Positions 44,176 to 54,570 of a stretch of DNA of 64,000 bases are shown here, piece by piece (the first letter of the stretch is position 1; the number at the start of each line of letters is the position of its first letter). Position numbers and translations under genes: made by a program. Below the pieces are notes generated by a model that worked only from the letters and a program-made list of their open reading frames with translations, was not told the DNA's origin and searched no databases. This stretch comes from Chitinivibrionales bacterium (GTDB taxonomy: Bacteria > Fibrobacterota > Chitinivibrionia > Chitinivibrionales > WJKA01), in contig WJLZ01000211.1 in NCBI GenBank assembly GCA_014728215.1, positions 1-64,000 of the forward strand. Direction: 5' to 3'.

Positions 44176-45599
44176 TGGGAAAACCAACAGGATTTATGAA
44201 TTATGAACGCCGGGCGCCGGTGTACAAACCGGCTGATGAACGGATTCACAATTATGAAGAATTCGTCATTCTTCAGCCCACCGAAGAAATACAGACTCAA
44301 GGGGCCCGGTGCATGGATTGCGGCATCCCCTTCTGCCATGCCATGGGATGTCCGGTCTATAACCTTATCCCCGAATGGAATGATCTTGTTTACCGGGGAA
44401 AATGGGAAGAAGCCTACTACCGGCTGGAAATGACCAACACCCTTCCCGAGGTAACCGGAAGGATTTGTCCTGCGCCCTGTGAAGCGGCCTGTACCCTTTC
44501 GATCAATACCAGTCCGGTGACAATCAAGCAGATCGAGCTGGCGATTATCGAGCGGGCGTTTAAGGAAGGATGGGTTGTTCCCCGTCCACCGTCGGTTGAA
44601 ACCGGCAAAAAAGTTGCGGTTATCGGTTCAGGCCCTGCAGGATTGGCGGCGGTCCAGCAGCTCAGGCGGGCCGGACATACCGTAACCCTCTTTGAAAAGG
44701 ACAATAAAATCGGCGGTATACTCCGGTATGGTATCCCCGATTACAAACTCGATAAAAGCATGCTCGACCGGCGGATCGAGCAGATGAGCGCTGAAGGAGT
44801 CACCTTCGAAACCGATGTTGTCATTGGTGAAGACATCTCGGTACGGTACCTGCGGAAATCCTTTGATGCCATACTTTTAACGATCGGCGCAGGCACCCCC
44901 CGAGACCTTCATGTGCCCGGACGGGGACTCGAGGGTATCCATTTTGCCATGGACTATCTGAAACAATCCAACAAGGCTGTTGCCGGCGAACTGGAAAAGC
45001 ATCAAATCATCTCGGCAAAAAATAAAAACGTTCTGGTGATCGGCGGTGGCGATACCGGGGCCGATTGTGTCGGAACTGCCATCCGGCAGGGAGCACGACA
45101 GGTCTATCAATACGAAATAATGCCCAAGCCAATGACCTGGGACAAACCCTGGAATCCCTCATGGCCAAACTGGCCCCGGATTTTCAGAACCGCAACATCC
45201 CATGAGGAAGGATGTACCCGGGAATGGGGTATCCTGACCAAAGGGTTCCGAAGCCATGGGATCAATATCGAAGAAGCCGATTTTGTGCGTGTCAAGTGGG
45301 AAAAAGATGAAAAAAAGAACCGCCAGGTAATGAAAGAGATCCCCGGATCCGAATTCTCACTCAAGGTCGATCTGGTGCTTCTGGCAATGGGGTTCCTCCA
45401 TGTAGAACACGGCAAACTGATCGAAGATCTCGGCATTGATCTTGATGACAGAGGGAATTTAAAAATCGAAAATTATGCAACTACCGTTCCGGGCGTGTTT
45501 GCCGCCGGTGACTCAGGCACCGGTGCATCACTGGTAGTCCGCGCCATCTATCACGGAAGGGAAGCTGCTAAGAGTATTGACGAATTTTTAAGAAAATAG
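44175..45599 (+). CDS. gltD: Glutamate synthase small subunit
   Basis: 474 residues. The N-terminal 4Fe-4S domain has CMDCGIPFCHAMGCP and CPAPCEAACTL; next comes the FAD site VIGSGPAGLAAVQQL, the NADPH site VIGGGDTGADCVGTA, and the final FAD motif VFAAGDSGTGASLVVRAI. It passes electrons from NADPH to the large subunit. It is translationally coupled to gltB. Confidence 0.95.
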   Translation: MGKPTGFMNYERRAPVYKPADERIHNYEEFVILQPTEEIQTQGARCMDCGIPFCHAMGCPVYNLIPEWNDLVYRGKWEEAYYRLEMTNTLPEVTGRICPAPCEAACTLSINTSPVTIKQIELAIIERAFKEGWVVPRPPSVETGKKVAVIGSGPAGLAAVQQLRRAGHTVTLFEKDNKIGGILRYGIPDYKLDKSMLDRRIEQMSAEGVTFETDVVIGEDISVRYLRKSFDAILLTIGAGTPRDLHVPGRGLEGIHFAMDYLKQSNKAVAGELEKHQIISAKNKNVLVIGGGDTGADCVGTAIRQGARQVYQYEIMPKPMTWDKPWNPSWPNWPRIFRTATSHEEGCTREWGILTKGFRSHGINIEEADFVRVKWEKDEKKNRQVMKEIPGSEFSLKVDLVLLAMGFLHVEHGKLIEDLGIDLDDRGNLKIENYATTVPGVFAAGDSGTGASLVVRAIYHGREAAKSIDEFLRK

Positions 45600-45681
45600 A
45601 GGATAAGGGGGAGCAAAAAGAGGTTTAACGATAATGAGCGTGTGAATCCGGCTCTTGATCTTCACCTTCAACTTTGGTCCT

Positions 45682-46380
45682 ATGAAAATCCACTACCTTC
45701 AACACGTTTCCTTTGAAGACCCCGCTGCTATTTGTACCTGGGCCCGGAAAAGAGGGCATTCTGTTTCGGGGACAAAGCTTTTCAAAAGGGAACCTTTTCC
45801 TCCGCCAGAATCCTTCGATCTTCTTACAATAATGGGCGGACCTATGAGTATTCATGATGGAAATGAATATCCCTGGCTGGATGACGAAAAACGATTTATC
45901 GATCGGACACTGGAACAGGGAAAAACCGTGCTGGGCATCTGTCTTGGCGCTCAATTGATCGCCCATGTGCTGGGAGCACGGGTTTACAGAAACAAACATA
46001 AAGAGATCGGATGGTTTCCCGTTCATTTAACCAAGCACGGCAAGTCGTCACGGTTCCTGGGTTCGCTCCCGGAAAAATTTACGGCCTTTCACTGGCATGG
46101 CGAAATGTTCGACATTCCCCAAGGCGCCGTAAAAACATCATACTCCTATGGATGCAGCAATCAGTCCTTTGAATATGAAAACCGTGTCGTTGCCCTTCAG
46201 TTCCATCTGGAATCAAACCGGGAAAGCATCGCAAAACTGATCGAACATTGTAATAACGAAATAACAGAAAAACTCTTTATTCAGACAAAAGAGGAGATGA
46301 CCGGGCACGACATTTATGAAGATGAACTTCGAAAGCTAAGTGACCTGTTTATGACCCGTGTCGAAAATTCAATGAGTTAG
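45682..46380 (+). CDS. Class I glutamine amidotransferase-like protein
   Basis: 232 residues from ATG 45682; the longer TTG start at 45655 adds nine residues. The nucleophile elbow GICLGAQL gives Cys87, and the FHLES motif gives His175 and Glu177, so the triad is intact. TIMGGPMSIHDG (49-60) supplies the oxyanion strand. It belongs to the stand-alone GMP-synthase-like amidotransferases, some of which hydrolyse gamma-glutamyl compounds. It lies 82 bases after gltD with no good terminator between them and may be co-transcribed. Confidence 0.8.
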   Translation: MKIHYLQHVSFEDPAAICTWARKRGHSVSGTKLFKREPFPPPESFDLLTIMGGPMSIHDGNEYPWLDDEKRFIDRTLEQGKTVLGICLGAQLIAHVLGARVYRNKHKEIGWFPVHLTKHGKSSRFLGSLPEKFTAFHWHGEMFDIPQGAVKTSYSYGCSNQSFEYENRVVALQFHLESNRESIAKLIEHCNNEITEKLFIQTKEEMTGHDIYEDELRKLSDLFMTRVENSMS

Positions 46381-46402
46381 ACGGTTTTTCCGAAAGAATT
46401 TA

Positions 46403-46573
46403 ATGAAGAGAATAATTTTTTTGGGGCTACTTATAGATTTCTCTGGAAATTTGGGAGTACAATTCTTATTTTATTCCCAATTGGGGCGTGGAAAGATAGT
46501 AATTGTGCCTGAAGTAAGCGAAACAAAAGTGATTAAAGCCGCTAAATCAGAAGGGATGTACGGAAATGGGTGA
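46403..46573 (+). CDS. Possible 56-residue small protein
   Basis: ATG 46403 to TGA 46571-46573. The product has a hydrophobic N-terminal half (RIIFLGLLIDF) and a basic second half. There is no convincing Shine-Dalgarno and no family resemblance; it may be a gene remnant. Confidence 0.2.
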   Translation: MKRIIFLGLLIDFSGNLGVQFLFYSQLGRGKIVIVPEVSETKVIKAAKSEGMYGNG

Positions 46574-46608
46574 TGCAAAGGGCATCACGGTTCGGGCATT
46601 CTTTTTTT
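46570..46608 (+). terminator. Possible terminator before carA
   Basis: Arms GTGATGC (46570-46576) and GCATCAC (46582-46588) form a short perfect hairpin; a run of seven T follows at about 46602, thirteen bases later, which is further than usual. Confidence 0.35.
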
Positions 46609-46690
46609 CTTCAATTGTTTTCTCAAAATCCCTCTTTTTTTCAAATAAAATTCCGTATTTTTTCAATCTTACTAACCAAAGAGGTACACG

Positions 46691-47800
46691 GTGAAGGGCT
46701 ATATTGCGCTAGAGGATGGAACTGTATTTAAAGGTGAATCATTTGGAGCGCCGGGAGAATCGGTCGGCGAGATAGTATTCAATACCGCGATGACCGGGTA
46801 CCAGGAGGTCCTCACTGATCCATCGTATAATAATCAGATCGTTACCATGACCTATCCCCTGATCGGGAATTACGGCATTACTGAAACCGATATCGAATCA
46901 TCTCGTGTCCAGGTTGCAGGTTTTGTGGTGAAGGAAGCCTGCGGGTATCCATCGAATTTTACCAGCCAGCAGTCGTTGGGAGAATATCTCGAAAAGTCGG
47001 GAATCATCGGGATCCAGGGAATCGATACCCGTTTGCTTACCCGGAAGATACGGCTTAAAGGAGCAATGAACGCGGTCCTGTATGCCGGTGAAAACGGCAT
47101 TAATACCGACGACCTTGTTGACAAGGCAAAGGCCTGGGAGGGTCTTCTGGATAAAGATATTGTAAAAAATGTTACCTGCAAAAAACCCTGGGTCTGGAAT
47201 GAGGTCTCCGACAGCGGTGATGCAAAGAAAAAGCCGCGGTTTTCGATTGTTGCCTTTGATTACGGTATCAAATATTCGATTCTGAGGATTCTGGAATCGC
47301 TGGGCGGTAAAATAACGGTTGTCCCTGCTTCGACGAAAGCGGCCGATGTCCTTGCGTTGAATCCGGATGGTGTTTTTTTGTCCAACGGTCCGGGTGATCC
47401 CGGCGGTGTTCCCTATGCAGTCGATACATTAAAAGAATTAATCGGCAAGGTACCGATTTTCGGTATCTGCCTGGGCCATCAGCTCGCCGGTCTTGCCCTG
47501 GGAGGAAAACGCTACAAACTCAAATTCGGCCATCACGGCGCCAATCACCCGGTACGGAATCTGAAAACCGGAGAAATCGAGATAACATCACAGAACCATA
47601 ATTATTGTATTGATGCCGAGTCGATGAAAGCAGCCGGCGTCACGATGACACACCTGAACCTGAATGATATCACCTGCGAAGGTCTTTCCGATCCTGATGC
47701 AAAGGTATTCAGTGTTCAGTATCATCCGGAAGCGGCTCCCGGACCGCACGATTCGGGCTACCTTTTCGAGAAATTTATCACGTTAATTGACAACTCATAA
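46691..47800 (+). CDS. carA: Carbamoyl-phosphate synthase small subunit
   Basis: 369 residues with a GTG start preceded by GAGG. The N-terminal domain begins YIALEDGTVFKGESFG. The class I amidotransferase domain has FLSNGPGDP, the nucleophile loop FGICLGHQL and the catalytic FSVQYHPEA. It supplies ammonia from glutamine to CarB for arginine and pyrimidine synthesis. carB follows after 21 bases. Confidence 0.95.
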   Translation: MKGYIALEDGTVFKGESFGAPGESVGEIVFNTAMTGYQEVLTDPSYNNQIVTMTYPLIGNYGITETDIESSRVQVAGFVVKEACGYPSNFTSQQSLGEYLEKSGIIGIQGIDTRLLTRKIRLKGAMNAVLYAGENGINTDDLVDKAKAWEGLLDKDIVKNVTCKKPWVWNEVSDSGDAKKKPRFSIVAFDYGIKYSILRILESLGGKITVVPASTKAADVLALNPDGVFLSNGPGDPGGVPYAVDTLKELIGKVPIFGICLGHQLAGLALGGKRYKLKFGHHGANHPVRNLKTGEIEITSQNHNYCIDAESMKAAGVTMTHLNLNDITCEGLSDPDAKVFSVQYHPEAAPGPHDSGYLFEKFITLIDNS

Positions 47801-47821
47801 TTCGATCACGCAGGAGTAGTA

Positions 47822-50800
47822 ATGCCGAAAAGAACAGACATTCATCGCATACTGATTATCGGAAGTGGGCCGATTGTTATTGGCCAGGCCTGTGAATTCG
47901 ATTATTCCGGTACTCAGGCATGCAAAGCGTTGCGGGAAGAGGGATACGAAGTTATCCTGGTAAATTCCAATCCGGCAACAATCATGACCGATCCACTCAT
48001 GGCCGACCGAACCTATATTGAGCCGGTAACTCCTGAGATTGTGGAAAAAATTATTGCAAAAGAGAAACCCGATGCAATTCTTCCTACAATGGGTGGTCAG
48101 ACAGGGCTCAACACCGCCATGGAACTTGCCGAAAACGGTGTCCTTCAACGGTACAATGTCAAATTGATCGGCGCCGACCAGGATGCGATAAAAAAGGCGG
48201 AAGACCGGAGCAGTTTCAAAGCGGCGATGATAAAAATCGGCCTTGATGTTCCCCAAAGTGCCCTTGCTTATAACATGGATGAAGCCTGGGAGATTGTCAA
48301 AGAAATCGGTTTTCCCATCATTATTCGTCCGAGCTACACGCTTGGCGGAACCGGCGGCGGTATTGCCCATAACGAAGTCGAATTTGAACGTCAGGCCCGA
48401 CTCGGACTCCACTACAGCCGGATAAACGAAATACTCCTTGAAGAATCGGTGCTGGGATGGAAAGAATATGAACTCGAGATCATGCGGGACCACGCCGATA
48501 ACGTCGTGATTATCTGCTCGATCGAGAATCTCGATCCCATGGGCATTCACACCGGTGACAGCATCACGACCGCTCCCGCCCAGACCCTCACCGACCGCCA
48601 GTACCAGAAGATGCGGGATGCCTCCGTAGCGATCATTCGAGAAATCGGTGTCGATACGGGCGGGTCGAATATCCAGTTTGCTGTTCAGCCGGAAACAGGC
48701 CGCATGGTGGTGATAGAGATGAACCCCCGGGTCAGCCGCAGTTCGGCACTCGCCTCAAAGGCGACCGGGTTCCCGATTGCAAAATTTGCCGCCAAACTGG
48801 CGGTCGGCTATTCGCTTGATGAAATCCGTAATGATATTACCAAAGAGACACCGGCCTCCTTTGAGCCCACGATCGACTACTGTGTGGTGAAAATCCCCCG
48901 GTTTGCCTTTGAAAAATTCCCCGAAGCCAATTCATCACTGGGCGTGCAGATGAAATCGGTGGGAGAAACCATGGCGATCGGACGGACTTTCAAGGAAGCC
49001 CTGCAGAAAGGCCTCAGAGGACTGGAGATCGGAAGACCCGGTCTGGATGAAGCTAAATTCGGCCATCTTACCAAAAAAGAGATCCTCCCGATGCTTGAAG
49101 AACTCCGGTGTGACAGAATGTTTGCTGTCGGACGGGCTCTGCGGCTGGAAATCACTCCCGAACTAATCAACGAAAAAACCGGTATCGATCTCTGGTTTAT
49201 CAATAATATTAAAGATATTATCGATTTCGAAGCATCCATACCAAAAGACATACTCAAGGCACCCAGGGATGAGCAACAGGTGTTCTTTGAAAAAGCAAAA
49301 CAGATGGGATTTTCGGATGTTCAGCTTGGAAAAAACCTTGAGATAACCGAAAACGAAGCCAGAAAACTTCGCAAAAAGCTGGAAATAACCCCCACCTACA
49401 AACTGGTTGACACCTGTGCAGCCGAATTCGAGGCCTACACGCCCTATTATTATTCGACTTATGAAACCGAAGATGAAGGTTTGCCGTCGGAGCGGAAAAA
49501 GATAATCATTCTGGGTGGCGGTCCCAACCGGATCGGTCAGGGTATCGAATTCGACTACTGCTGCTGTCAGGCTTCCTATGCCCTGCGGGATATGGGTATC
49601 GAATCAATCATGGTGAATTCCAACCCCGAAACGGTGAGTACCGACTACGACACCTCCGACCGTCTCTATTTCGAGCCGCTTACCTTTGAGGATGTGATGA
49701 ATATTATCGATAAGGAGAAGCCGGACGGTGTAATTATTCAATTCGGCGGCCAGACACCGCTTAATCTCGCCAGGAAGCTTAAAGAAGCCGGTGCGCCGAT
49801 AATCGGGACGTCGGTTGAATCGATCGAACGTGCCGAAGACCGGGATGAATTTGCGGCAATGCTGAAAAAACTCGATCTGCAACAGCCACCCAACGGTATG
49901 GCGGAAAATATCGATGAAGCGCTGAAAATCTGCCATGAGATCTCTTTCCCGATCCTTCTGCGGCCATCCTTTGTGCTCGGTGGACGGGCCATGCGGATCA
50001 TTTACGACAAAGAGGAACTCCATGCTTTTATCGATGAAGCCAAGGAAGCGGGAGAAAATCGTCCGGTGCTGATCGACAAATTTATCGGCGATGCGATCGA
50101 GGTTGATGTTGATGCTCTGTCCGACGGCAAGACGACCATGATCTGCGGCATTATGGAACATATTGAGGAAGCCGGGATTCACTCCGGCGACAGCGCATGT
50201 GTTGTTCCGCCCTACTCCCTTTCAAAGGGTATGATCGAAGAAATCAGACGCATTACCATGGCAATTGCCAATGAGCTGAATGTGGTTGGGTTGATGAACA
50301 TCCAGTTTGCGGTGAATGAAGACACCGTTTACATTCTGGAAGTCAACCCGCGGGCATCTCGGACCGTACCCTTTGTCTCCAAGGCAACCGGCATACCGTG
50401 GGCCTATATTGCCGCCAAGGTAATGGCCGGCGCCAGGCTTGCCGATATACCAGAAGCCCGGGAACGGACAATGACTTATTTCTCGGTAAAAGAATCGGTT
50501 CTTCCTTTTGGTAAATTCCCCGGAGCAGACACGGTACTGGGCCCCGAAATGAAATCCACCGGTGAAGTCATGGGAATCGACCAGGATTTCGGTCTGGCCT
50601 ATGCCAAATCGCAGGAAGCTGCGGGCAATTATCTTCCCCGGTCCGGCACGGTCTTTATCAGTGTCCGCAACAGTGTGAAACGAAGCATTATCTTTGCCGC
50701 CAAAACCCTGTTTGATATGGGTTTTCAGCTCTGTGCCACCGAAGGTACCTGGCATGCGCTGACCAGCGCAGGAATTAATGTCCGACAGGTCTATAAAATC

Positions 50801-51100
50801 GGTGAAGGAAAACCCGATATCGTAGATCTTATAAAAACCAATAGTGTCGACCTGGTGATCAATGTACCGGCAGGACGGAAATCGCTGATCGATTCAAAAC
50901 CGATCCGCAGTGCAGCCGTATCGCAGAGTATTCCGTATATCACAACCCTTGAAGGCGCGCAGGCTGCTATCGGCGGAATGTTTTCCCTTGAAAAACGGGG
51001 CTTTGATGTCGTCAGTATCCAGGAACGGGCTGCCCCCGCCGGTAAAAATCAGCAAAATAATATCAATCTGCTCTCGAAAAAGAAAGATATGTGGAAATAA
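47822..51100 (+). CDS. carB: Carbamoyl-phosphate synthase large subunit
   Basis: 1092 residues, normal length, with two homologous ATP-grasp halves: [15 protein letters not shown] in the first and [15 protein letters not shown] in the second, plus EVNPRASRT and the VNSNPET pair of strands. The C-terminal MGS-like allosteric domain (from about residue 945, [17 protein letters not shown]) binds effectors such as UMP or ornithine. It makes carbamoyl phosphate from bicarbonate, ammonia and two ATP. Confidence 0.95.
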   Translation: MPKRTDIHRILIIGSGPIVIGQACEFDYSGTQACKALREEGYEVILVNSNPATIMTDPLMADRTYIEPVTPEIVEKIIAKEKPDAILPTMGGQTGLNTAMELAENGVLQRYNVKLIGADQDAIKKAEDRSSFKAAMIKIGLDVPQSALAYNMDEAWEIVKEIGFPIIIRPSYTLGGTGGGIAHNEVEFERQARLGLHYSRINEILLEESVLGWKEYELEIMRDHADNVVIICSIENLDPMGIHTGDSITTAPAQTLTDRQYQKMRDASVAIIREIGVDTGGSNIQFAVQPETGRMVVIEMNPRVSRSSALASKATGFPIAKFAAKLAVGYSLDEIRNDITKETPASFEPTIDYCVVKIPRFAFEKFPEANSSLGVQMKSVGETMAIGRTFKEALQKGLRGLEIGRPGLDEAKFGHLTKKEILPMLEELRCDRMFAVGRALRLEITPELINEKTGIDLWFINNIKDIIDFEASIPKDILKAPRDEQQVFFEKAKQMGFSDVQLGKNLEITENEARKLRKKLEITPTYKLVDTCAAEFEAYTPYYYSTYETEDEGLPSERKKIIILGGGPNRIGQGIEFDYCCCQASYALRDMGIESIMVNSNPETVSTDYDTSDRLYFEPLTFEDVMNIIDKEKPDGVIIQFGGQTPLNLARKLKEAGAPIIGTSVESIERAEDRDEFAAMLKKLDLQQPPNGMAENIDEALKICHEISFPILLRPSFVLGGRAMRIIYDKEELHAFIDEAKEAGENRPVLIDKFIGDAIEVDVDALSDGKTTMICGIMEHIEEAGIHSGDSACVVPPYSLSKGMIEEIRRITMAIANELNVVGLMNIQFAVNEDTVYILEVNPRASRTVPFVSKATGIPWAYIAAKVMAGARLADIPEARERTMTYFSVKESVLPFGKFPGADTVLGPEMKSTGEVMGIDQDFGLAYAKSQEAAGNYLPRSGTVFISVRNSVKRSIIFAAKTLFDMGFQLCATEGTWHALTSAGINVRQVYKIGEGKPDIVDLIKTNSVDLVINVPAGRKSLIDSKPIRSAAVSQSIPYITTLEGAQAAIGGMFSLEKRGFDVVSIQERAAPAGKNQQNNINLLSKKKDMWK

Positions 51101-51144
51101 AGAACACATTTCGAGTTTCGAATTTTTAGTTCACGGAGGTCTCA

Positions 51145-52752
51145 ATGTCGAAATTCATATTTGTAACCGGAGGAGTTGTTTCTTCCCTGGGCAAGGGAAT
51201 CGCAGCATCCTCCATAGGCATGCTGCTCAAATCCCGGGGCATCAGGGTGGCGAATCAAAAATTTGATCCCTATCTTAATGTCGATCCGGGAACAATGAAT
51301 CCGTACCAGCATGGTGAAGTGTATGTTACCGATGACGGCGCTGAGACCGATCTCGACCTTGGGCATTACGAGCGATTCACCGGAGTTACCACGACAAAAC
51401 ATTCCAACTATACGGCCGGGAAAATATACGATTCGATCATAAAAAAAGAGCGGCAGGGCGAATACCTCGGCGCCACCGTTCAGGTTGTTCCTCACGTGAC
51501 TACCGAGATATGCGACAGCATCCGCTCGATGGAATCGCCGGACATCGATGTCGTCATTAGTGAGATCGGTGGGACGGTTGGTGATATCGAGAGCCTTCCT
51601 TTCCTCGAAGCCCTCCGTCAATTCCGCCTTCAGGTGGGAAAAAGCAACTGTCTATTTATCCATGTTACCCTGATCCCCTATCTTCGCAAGGCCGGTGAAG
51701 TCAAGACCAAGCCGACACAGCATTCGGTAGGACGTCTTCGTGAAATAGGAATCATCCCCGACATTCTCATTTGTCGCACCGAGAAGCATCTGGATAAAGA
51801 GGTACGCCGGAAGATTTCGCTTTTCTGTAATGTCGACACCGAAGGGGTCATTGAAGCCTTCGATGTCCGTCATACCATATACGAAGTCCCCCTCGATTTT
51901 GCATCGCAGAATTTCGACCATCTCATTATCGATTCTCTTGGTCTTCGTGCCGGACGGCGGAGTCTCAGCTCCTGGAGAGAATATGTGGACAAGGTAATCG
52001 AGGCCCGACATATCGTCAGAATAGCTATCGTCGGCAAATATTCCGAACTTCTTGATGCTTACAAGTCGATTCATGAAGCGCTCAATCACAGCGGCGCTCA
52101 TCACTCGACAAAAGTTGAAATACACAGTGTCTCGGCCGAAGATATCGAACAGAAGGGTGCGGCAAAGGTACTGAAAGGTATGCACGGCATACTGATACCC
52201 GGCGGTTTCGGCAGCCGGGGACACGAAGGGAAAATTCTTGCAGTAAAGCATGCCCGGGAACGCAAGGTCCCCTTTCTCGGAATCTGTCTCGGTATGCAAA
52301 TGGCAGTAGTGGAATTCGCCCGGAATGTTCTCAAACGAAAAGACGCCGACAGCACCGAACTGGTCCCCGAAACCCCGGAACCGGTCATCCATCTTATGGA
52401 AGAGCAGAAGCGGGTGATGAACCTCGGGGGGACCATGCGTCTTGGAGCATTTCCCTGCAAGCTGAAAGCCGGCAGCAAAGCCCGGAAAATTTACGGAAAA
52501 GAGCTTGTCAGTGAACGGCACCGGCACCGGTATGAATTCAACAACGACTATCGTGAACAATTTGAAAGTAATGGAATGGCCCTCTCCGGTTTATCACCGG
52601 ATGGTTTACTGGTCGAAATTATCGAGCTGAAAGATCATCCATGGTTTGTTGGCCCTCAGTTCCATCCGGAATTCAAATCGAGGCCGGTTGCACCACATCC
52701 CTTGTTCAGAGATTTTGTTGGTGCAAGCCTTCACTATTCCTTGAAAAAATAA
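51145..52752 (+). CDS. pyrG: CTP synthase
   Basis: 535 residues with a GGAGGT Shine-Dalgarno. The amidoligase domain opens with [22 protein letters not shown] (P-loop) and has [13 protein letters not shown]. The C-terminal class I amidotransferase has [16 protein letters not shown] with the nucleophile and [10 protein letters not shown] with the histidine and glutamate. It converts UTP to CTP with glutamine. It follows carB by 44 bases, joining two glutamine-dependent pyrimidine steps. Confidence 0.95.
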   Translation: MSKFIFVTGGVVSSLGKGIAASSIGMLLKSRGIRVANQKFDPYLNVDPGTMNPYQHGEVYVTDDGAETDLDLGHYERFTGVTTTKHSNYTAGKIYDSIIKKERQGEYLGATVQVVPHVTTEICDSIRSMESPDIDVVISEIGGTVGDIESLPFLEALRQFRLQVGKSNCLFIHVTLIPYLRKAGEVKTKPTQHSVGRLREIGIIPDILICRTEKHLDKEVRRKISLFCNVDTEGVIEAFDVRHTIYEVPLDFASQNFDHLIIDSLGLRAGRRSLSSWREYVDKVIEARHIVRIAIVGKYSELLDAYKSIHEALNHSGAHHSTKVEIHSVSAEDIEQKGAAKVLKGMHGILIPGGFGSRGHEGKILAVKHARERKVPFLGICLGMQMAVVEFARNVLKRKDADSTELVPETPEPVIHLMEEQKRVMNLGGTMRLGAFPCKLKAGSKARKIYGKELVSERHRHRYEFNNDYREQFESNGMALSGLSPDGLLVEIIELKDHPWFVGPQFHPEFKSRPVAPHPLFRDFVGASLHYSLKK

Positions 52753-52792
52753 GCGCCCTCCAGCGGCAATTATTTAAAGTAAGGAGCAATTA

Positions 52793-52918
52793 ATGGGAAA
52801 ATTTTTCGGCGCTGTTTCAAAAGATGATTGTGTATCTATTGCTGGGATGGGGCGGAATAGAAACCTCAATCCGTTTCTGCAATTCCCCCTATTCGCAGCA
52901 GGGTCAGGCGATATATAA
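52793..52918 (+). pseudogene. N-terminal fragment of a PurF-like class II amidotransferase
   Basis: ATG 52793 has an AAGGAG Shine-Dalgarno. The first residues MGKFFGAVSKDDCV match the usual opening of a short PurF-like amidotransferase family (MGGFFGvxSKxDCV, then normally a YGTDYHSHLGT motif). After about residue 15 the match stops and the frame ends at 41 residues. It therefore looks like the surviving head of a second amidophosphoribosyltransferase-type gene, 54 bases before the intact purF. It might alternatively act as a translated leader for purF. Confidence 0.5.
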
Positions 52919-52972
52919 ACACAGATCGACAAGGGGCATTAAATTTGCCTCGATAGTTCAGAGGAATTAGCT

Positions 52973-54349
52973 ATGCTGCAAGACTCTCTCCATGAAGAGT
53001 GCGGGGTATTCGGTATTTACAACGCACCCGATGCTGCTCATTTGACCTACCTGGGCCTCTATGCTCTACAACACCGGGGCCAGGAAAGTGCCGGTATTGC
53101 CGTTTCTAATCAGGGCAAAATGACCGTTTATAAAAATATGGGCCTTGTCTCCCAGGTGTTTCGTCACCACGAAATACTCGACCGTCTTCAGGGAAACCAT
53201 GCTATCGGCCATAACCGGTATTCTACCACCGGCTCTTCCAATCTTGCCAATTCGCAGCCGATACTGACCGATTTCAAAGCAGGACAACTGGCAAGTGCTC
53301 ATAATGGTAACTTGGTTAATGCCGCCGAGCTACGGAATGAGATGGAGGAAGACGGCTCGATATTCTGCTCCACCACTGATACTGAAGTTATCATGCACCT
53401 GGTTGCCCGTTCCAAGCGGGAAAATCTCGATGCCATGATTCTGGATGCGCTTTCCCGTGTTAGGGGCGCCTACTCTCTTCTTTTTCTCAACAAGCATGCA
53501 CTCTATGGTGCCCGGGATCCACGGGGTATCCGGCCTCTTCTTCTGGGAGAACTGAACGGCAGTTATCTGCTTTCTTCCGAGACCTGTGCATTCGACCTGA
53601 TCGGGGCCCATCTTATCAGGGAAATCGAGCCGGGAGAAATGATACGTATCGATAAAAATGGTATTACCAGTTATACGATCCCTCTGTTCGGCCATACGCC
53701 CAAACCGTCTCATTGTGTGTTCGAATTTGTCTACTTCTCCCGTCCGGACAGCTTTGTCTTTGGAGAAAATGTCGATAAAGTCCGCCGGCGGCTCGGACGG
53801 TGTCTGGCGGTGGAACATCCATGCCCCAATGCAGATATCGTCATGGGAATCCCCGATTCGGCAACAACCGCTGCCCTGGGATATTCGGAAGAATCAGGAA
53901 TCAAGTTCGATATCGGCCTGATCCGCAATCATTACATCGGAAGAACTTTCATTCAGCCTCAGCAAAAGGGCCGGGACTTCGGTGTCCGGATCAAATTCAA
54001 TCCGGTTAAAGGAGTGGTCAAGGATAAAAAAATCGTTATTGTCGATGATTCCATTGTCCGGGGAACCACCATGAAAAAAATTGTCCGGCTTCTCAGGACC
54101 GCCCAGCCAAAAGAAATCCATCTCCGGATCTCATCACCCCCGATCACCTGCCCCTGCTTTCTGGGAATCGATATGCCCACCAAAGAAGAACTCATCGCTT
54201 CAGCCCAGTCCATCAAGGACATTCAGGAGTACCTGGGCGTTGATTCTCTCGGCTATTTATCTACCGAAGGAATGCTGTCGGTGGTTCCGCAACCAAAGGA
54301 ACATTACTGTTGCGCCTGTTTTGACGGCAACTATCCGATGTGCCCTTGA
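52973..54349 (+). CDS. purF: Amidophosphoribosyltransferase
   Basis: 458 residues. A nine-residue propeptide precedes the nucleophile Cys10 (EECGVFGIY). The amidotransferase domain has GHNRYSTTGSS, and the phosphoribosyltransferase domain has the PRPP loop VIVDDSIVRGTTMKK. Cysteines near the C-terminus (HYCCACFDGNYP) match those that bind the 4Fe-4S cluster in the Bacillus-type enzyme. It performs the first step of purine synthesis from PRPP and glutamine. Confidence 0.95.
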   Translation: MLQDSLHEECGVFGIYNAPDAAHLTYLGLYALQHRGQESAGIAVSNQGKMTVYKNMGLVSQVFRHHEILDRLQGNHAIGHNRYSTTGSSNLANSQPILTDFKAGQLASAHNGNLVNAAELRNEMEEDGSIFCSTTDTEVIMHLVARSKRENLDAMILDALSRVRGAYSLLFLNKHALYGARDPRGIRPLLLGELNGSYLLSSETCAFDLIGAHLIREIEPGEMIRIDKNGITSYTIPLFGHTPKPSHCVFEFVYFSRPDSFVFGENVDKVRRRLGRCLAVEHPCPNADIVMGIPDSATTAALGYSEESGIKFDIGLIRNHYIGRTFIQPQQKGRDFGVRIKFNPVKGVVKDKKIVIVDDSIVRGTTMKKIVRLLRTAQPKEIHLRISSPPITCPCFLGIDMPTKEELIASAQSIKDIQEYLGVDSLGYLSTEGMLSVVPQPKEHYCCACFDGNYPMCP

Positions 54350-54570
54350 GGCTGAGGGGGGAAGGAAAAGAGACAAAAGCTAACGAGAACGATTATGACA
54401 AATGAAGGGAAAAGAAATGGGAGAGCTGAGACAACGGTTTGAGAAATAATCCTCTATCCTATACTCGATAACCCTGTACCCTATAATCTTCTCACCCTTA
54501 CCCTTGCTCTGAGCGATGAGTTATTTTCTTGCTGTTACCAGATACGGCAGAACAGCATCCGGAGGTTATT
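54350..54570. repeat. Low-complexity leader
   Basis: The stretch 54450-54490 consists of ACTCGATAACCCTGTACCCTATAATC-like units, resembling in inverted sense the GAGTATAGGGTATAGGGAT string at 24959. No gene is seen. Confidence 0.4.

Larger units (their letters stand above)
46381..46690. other. Intergenic region before carA
   Basis: It holds a weak 56-codon frame (46403-46573), a hairpin near 46570-46588 and a T-rich tract that leads into the carA leader. No sigma54 site is seen. Confidence 0.4.
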
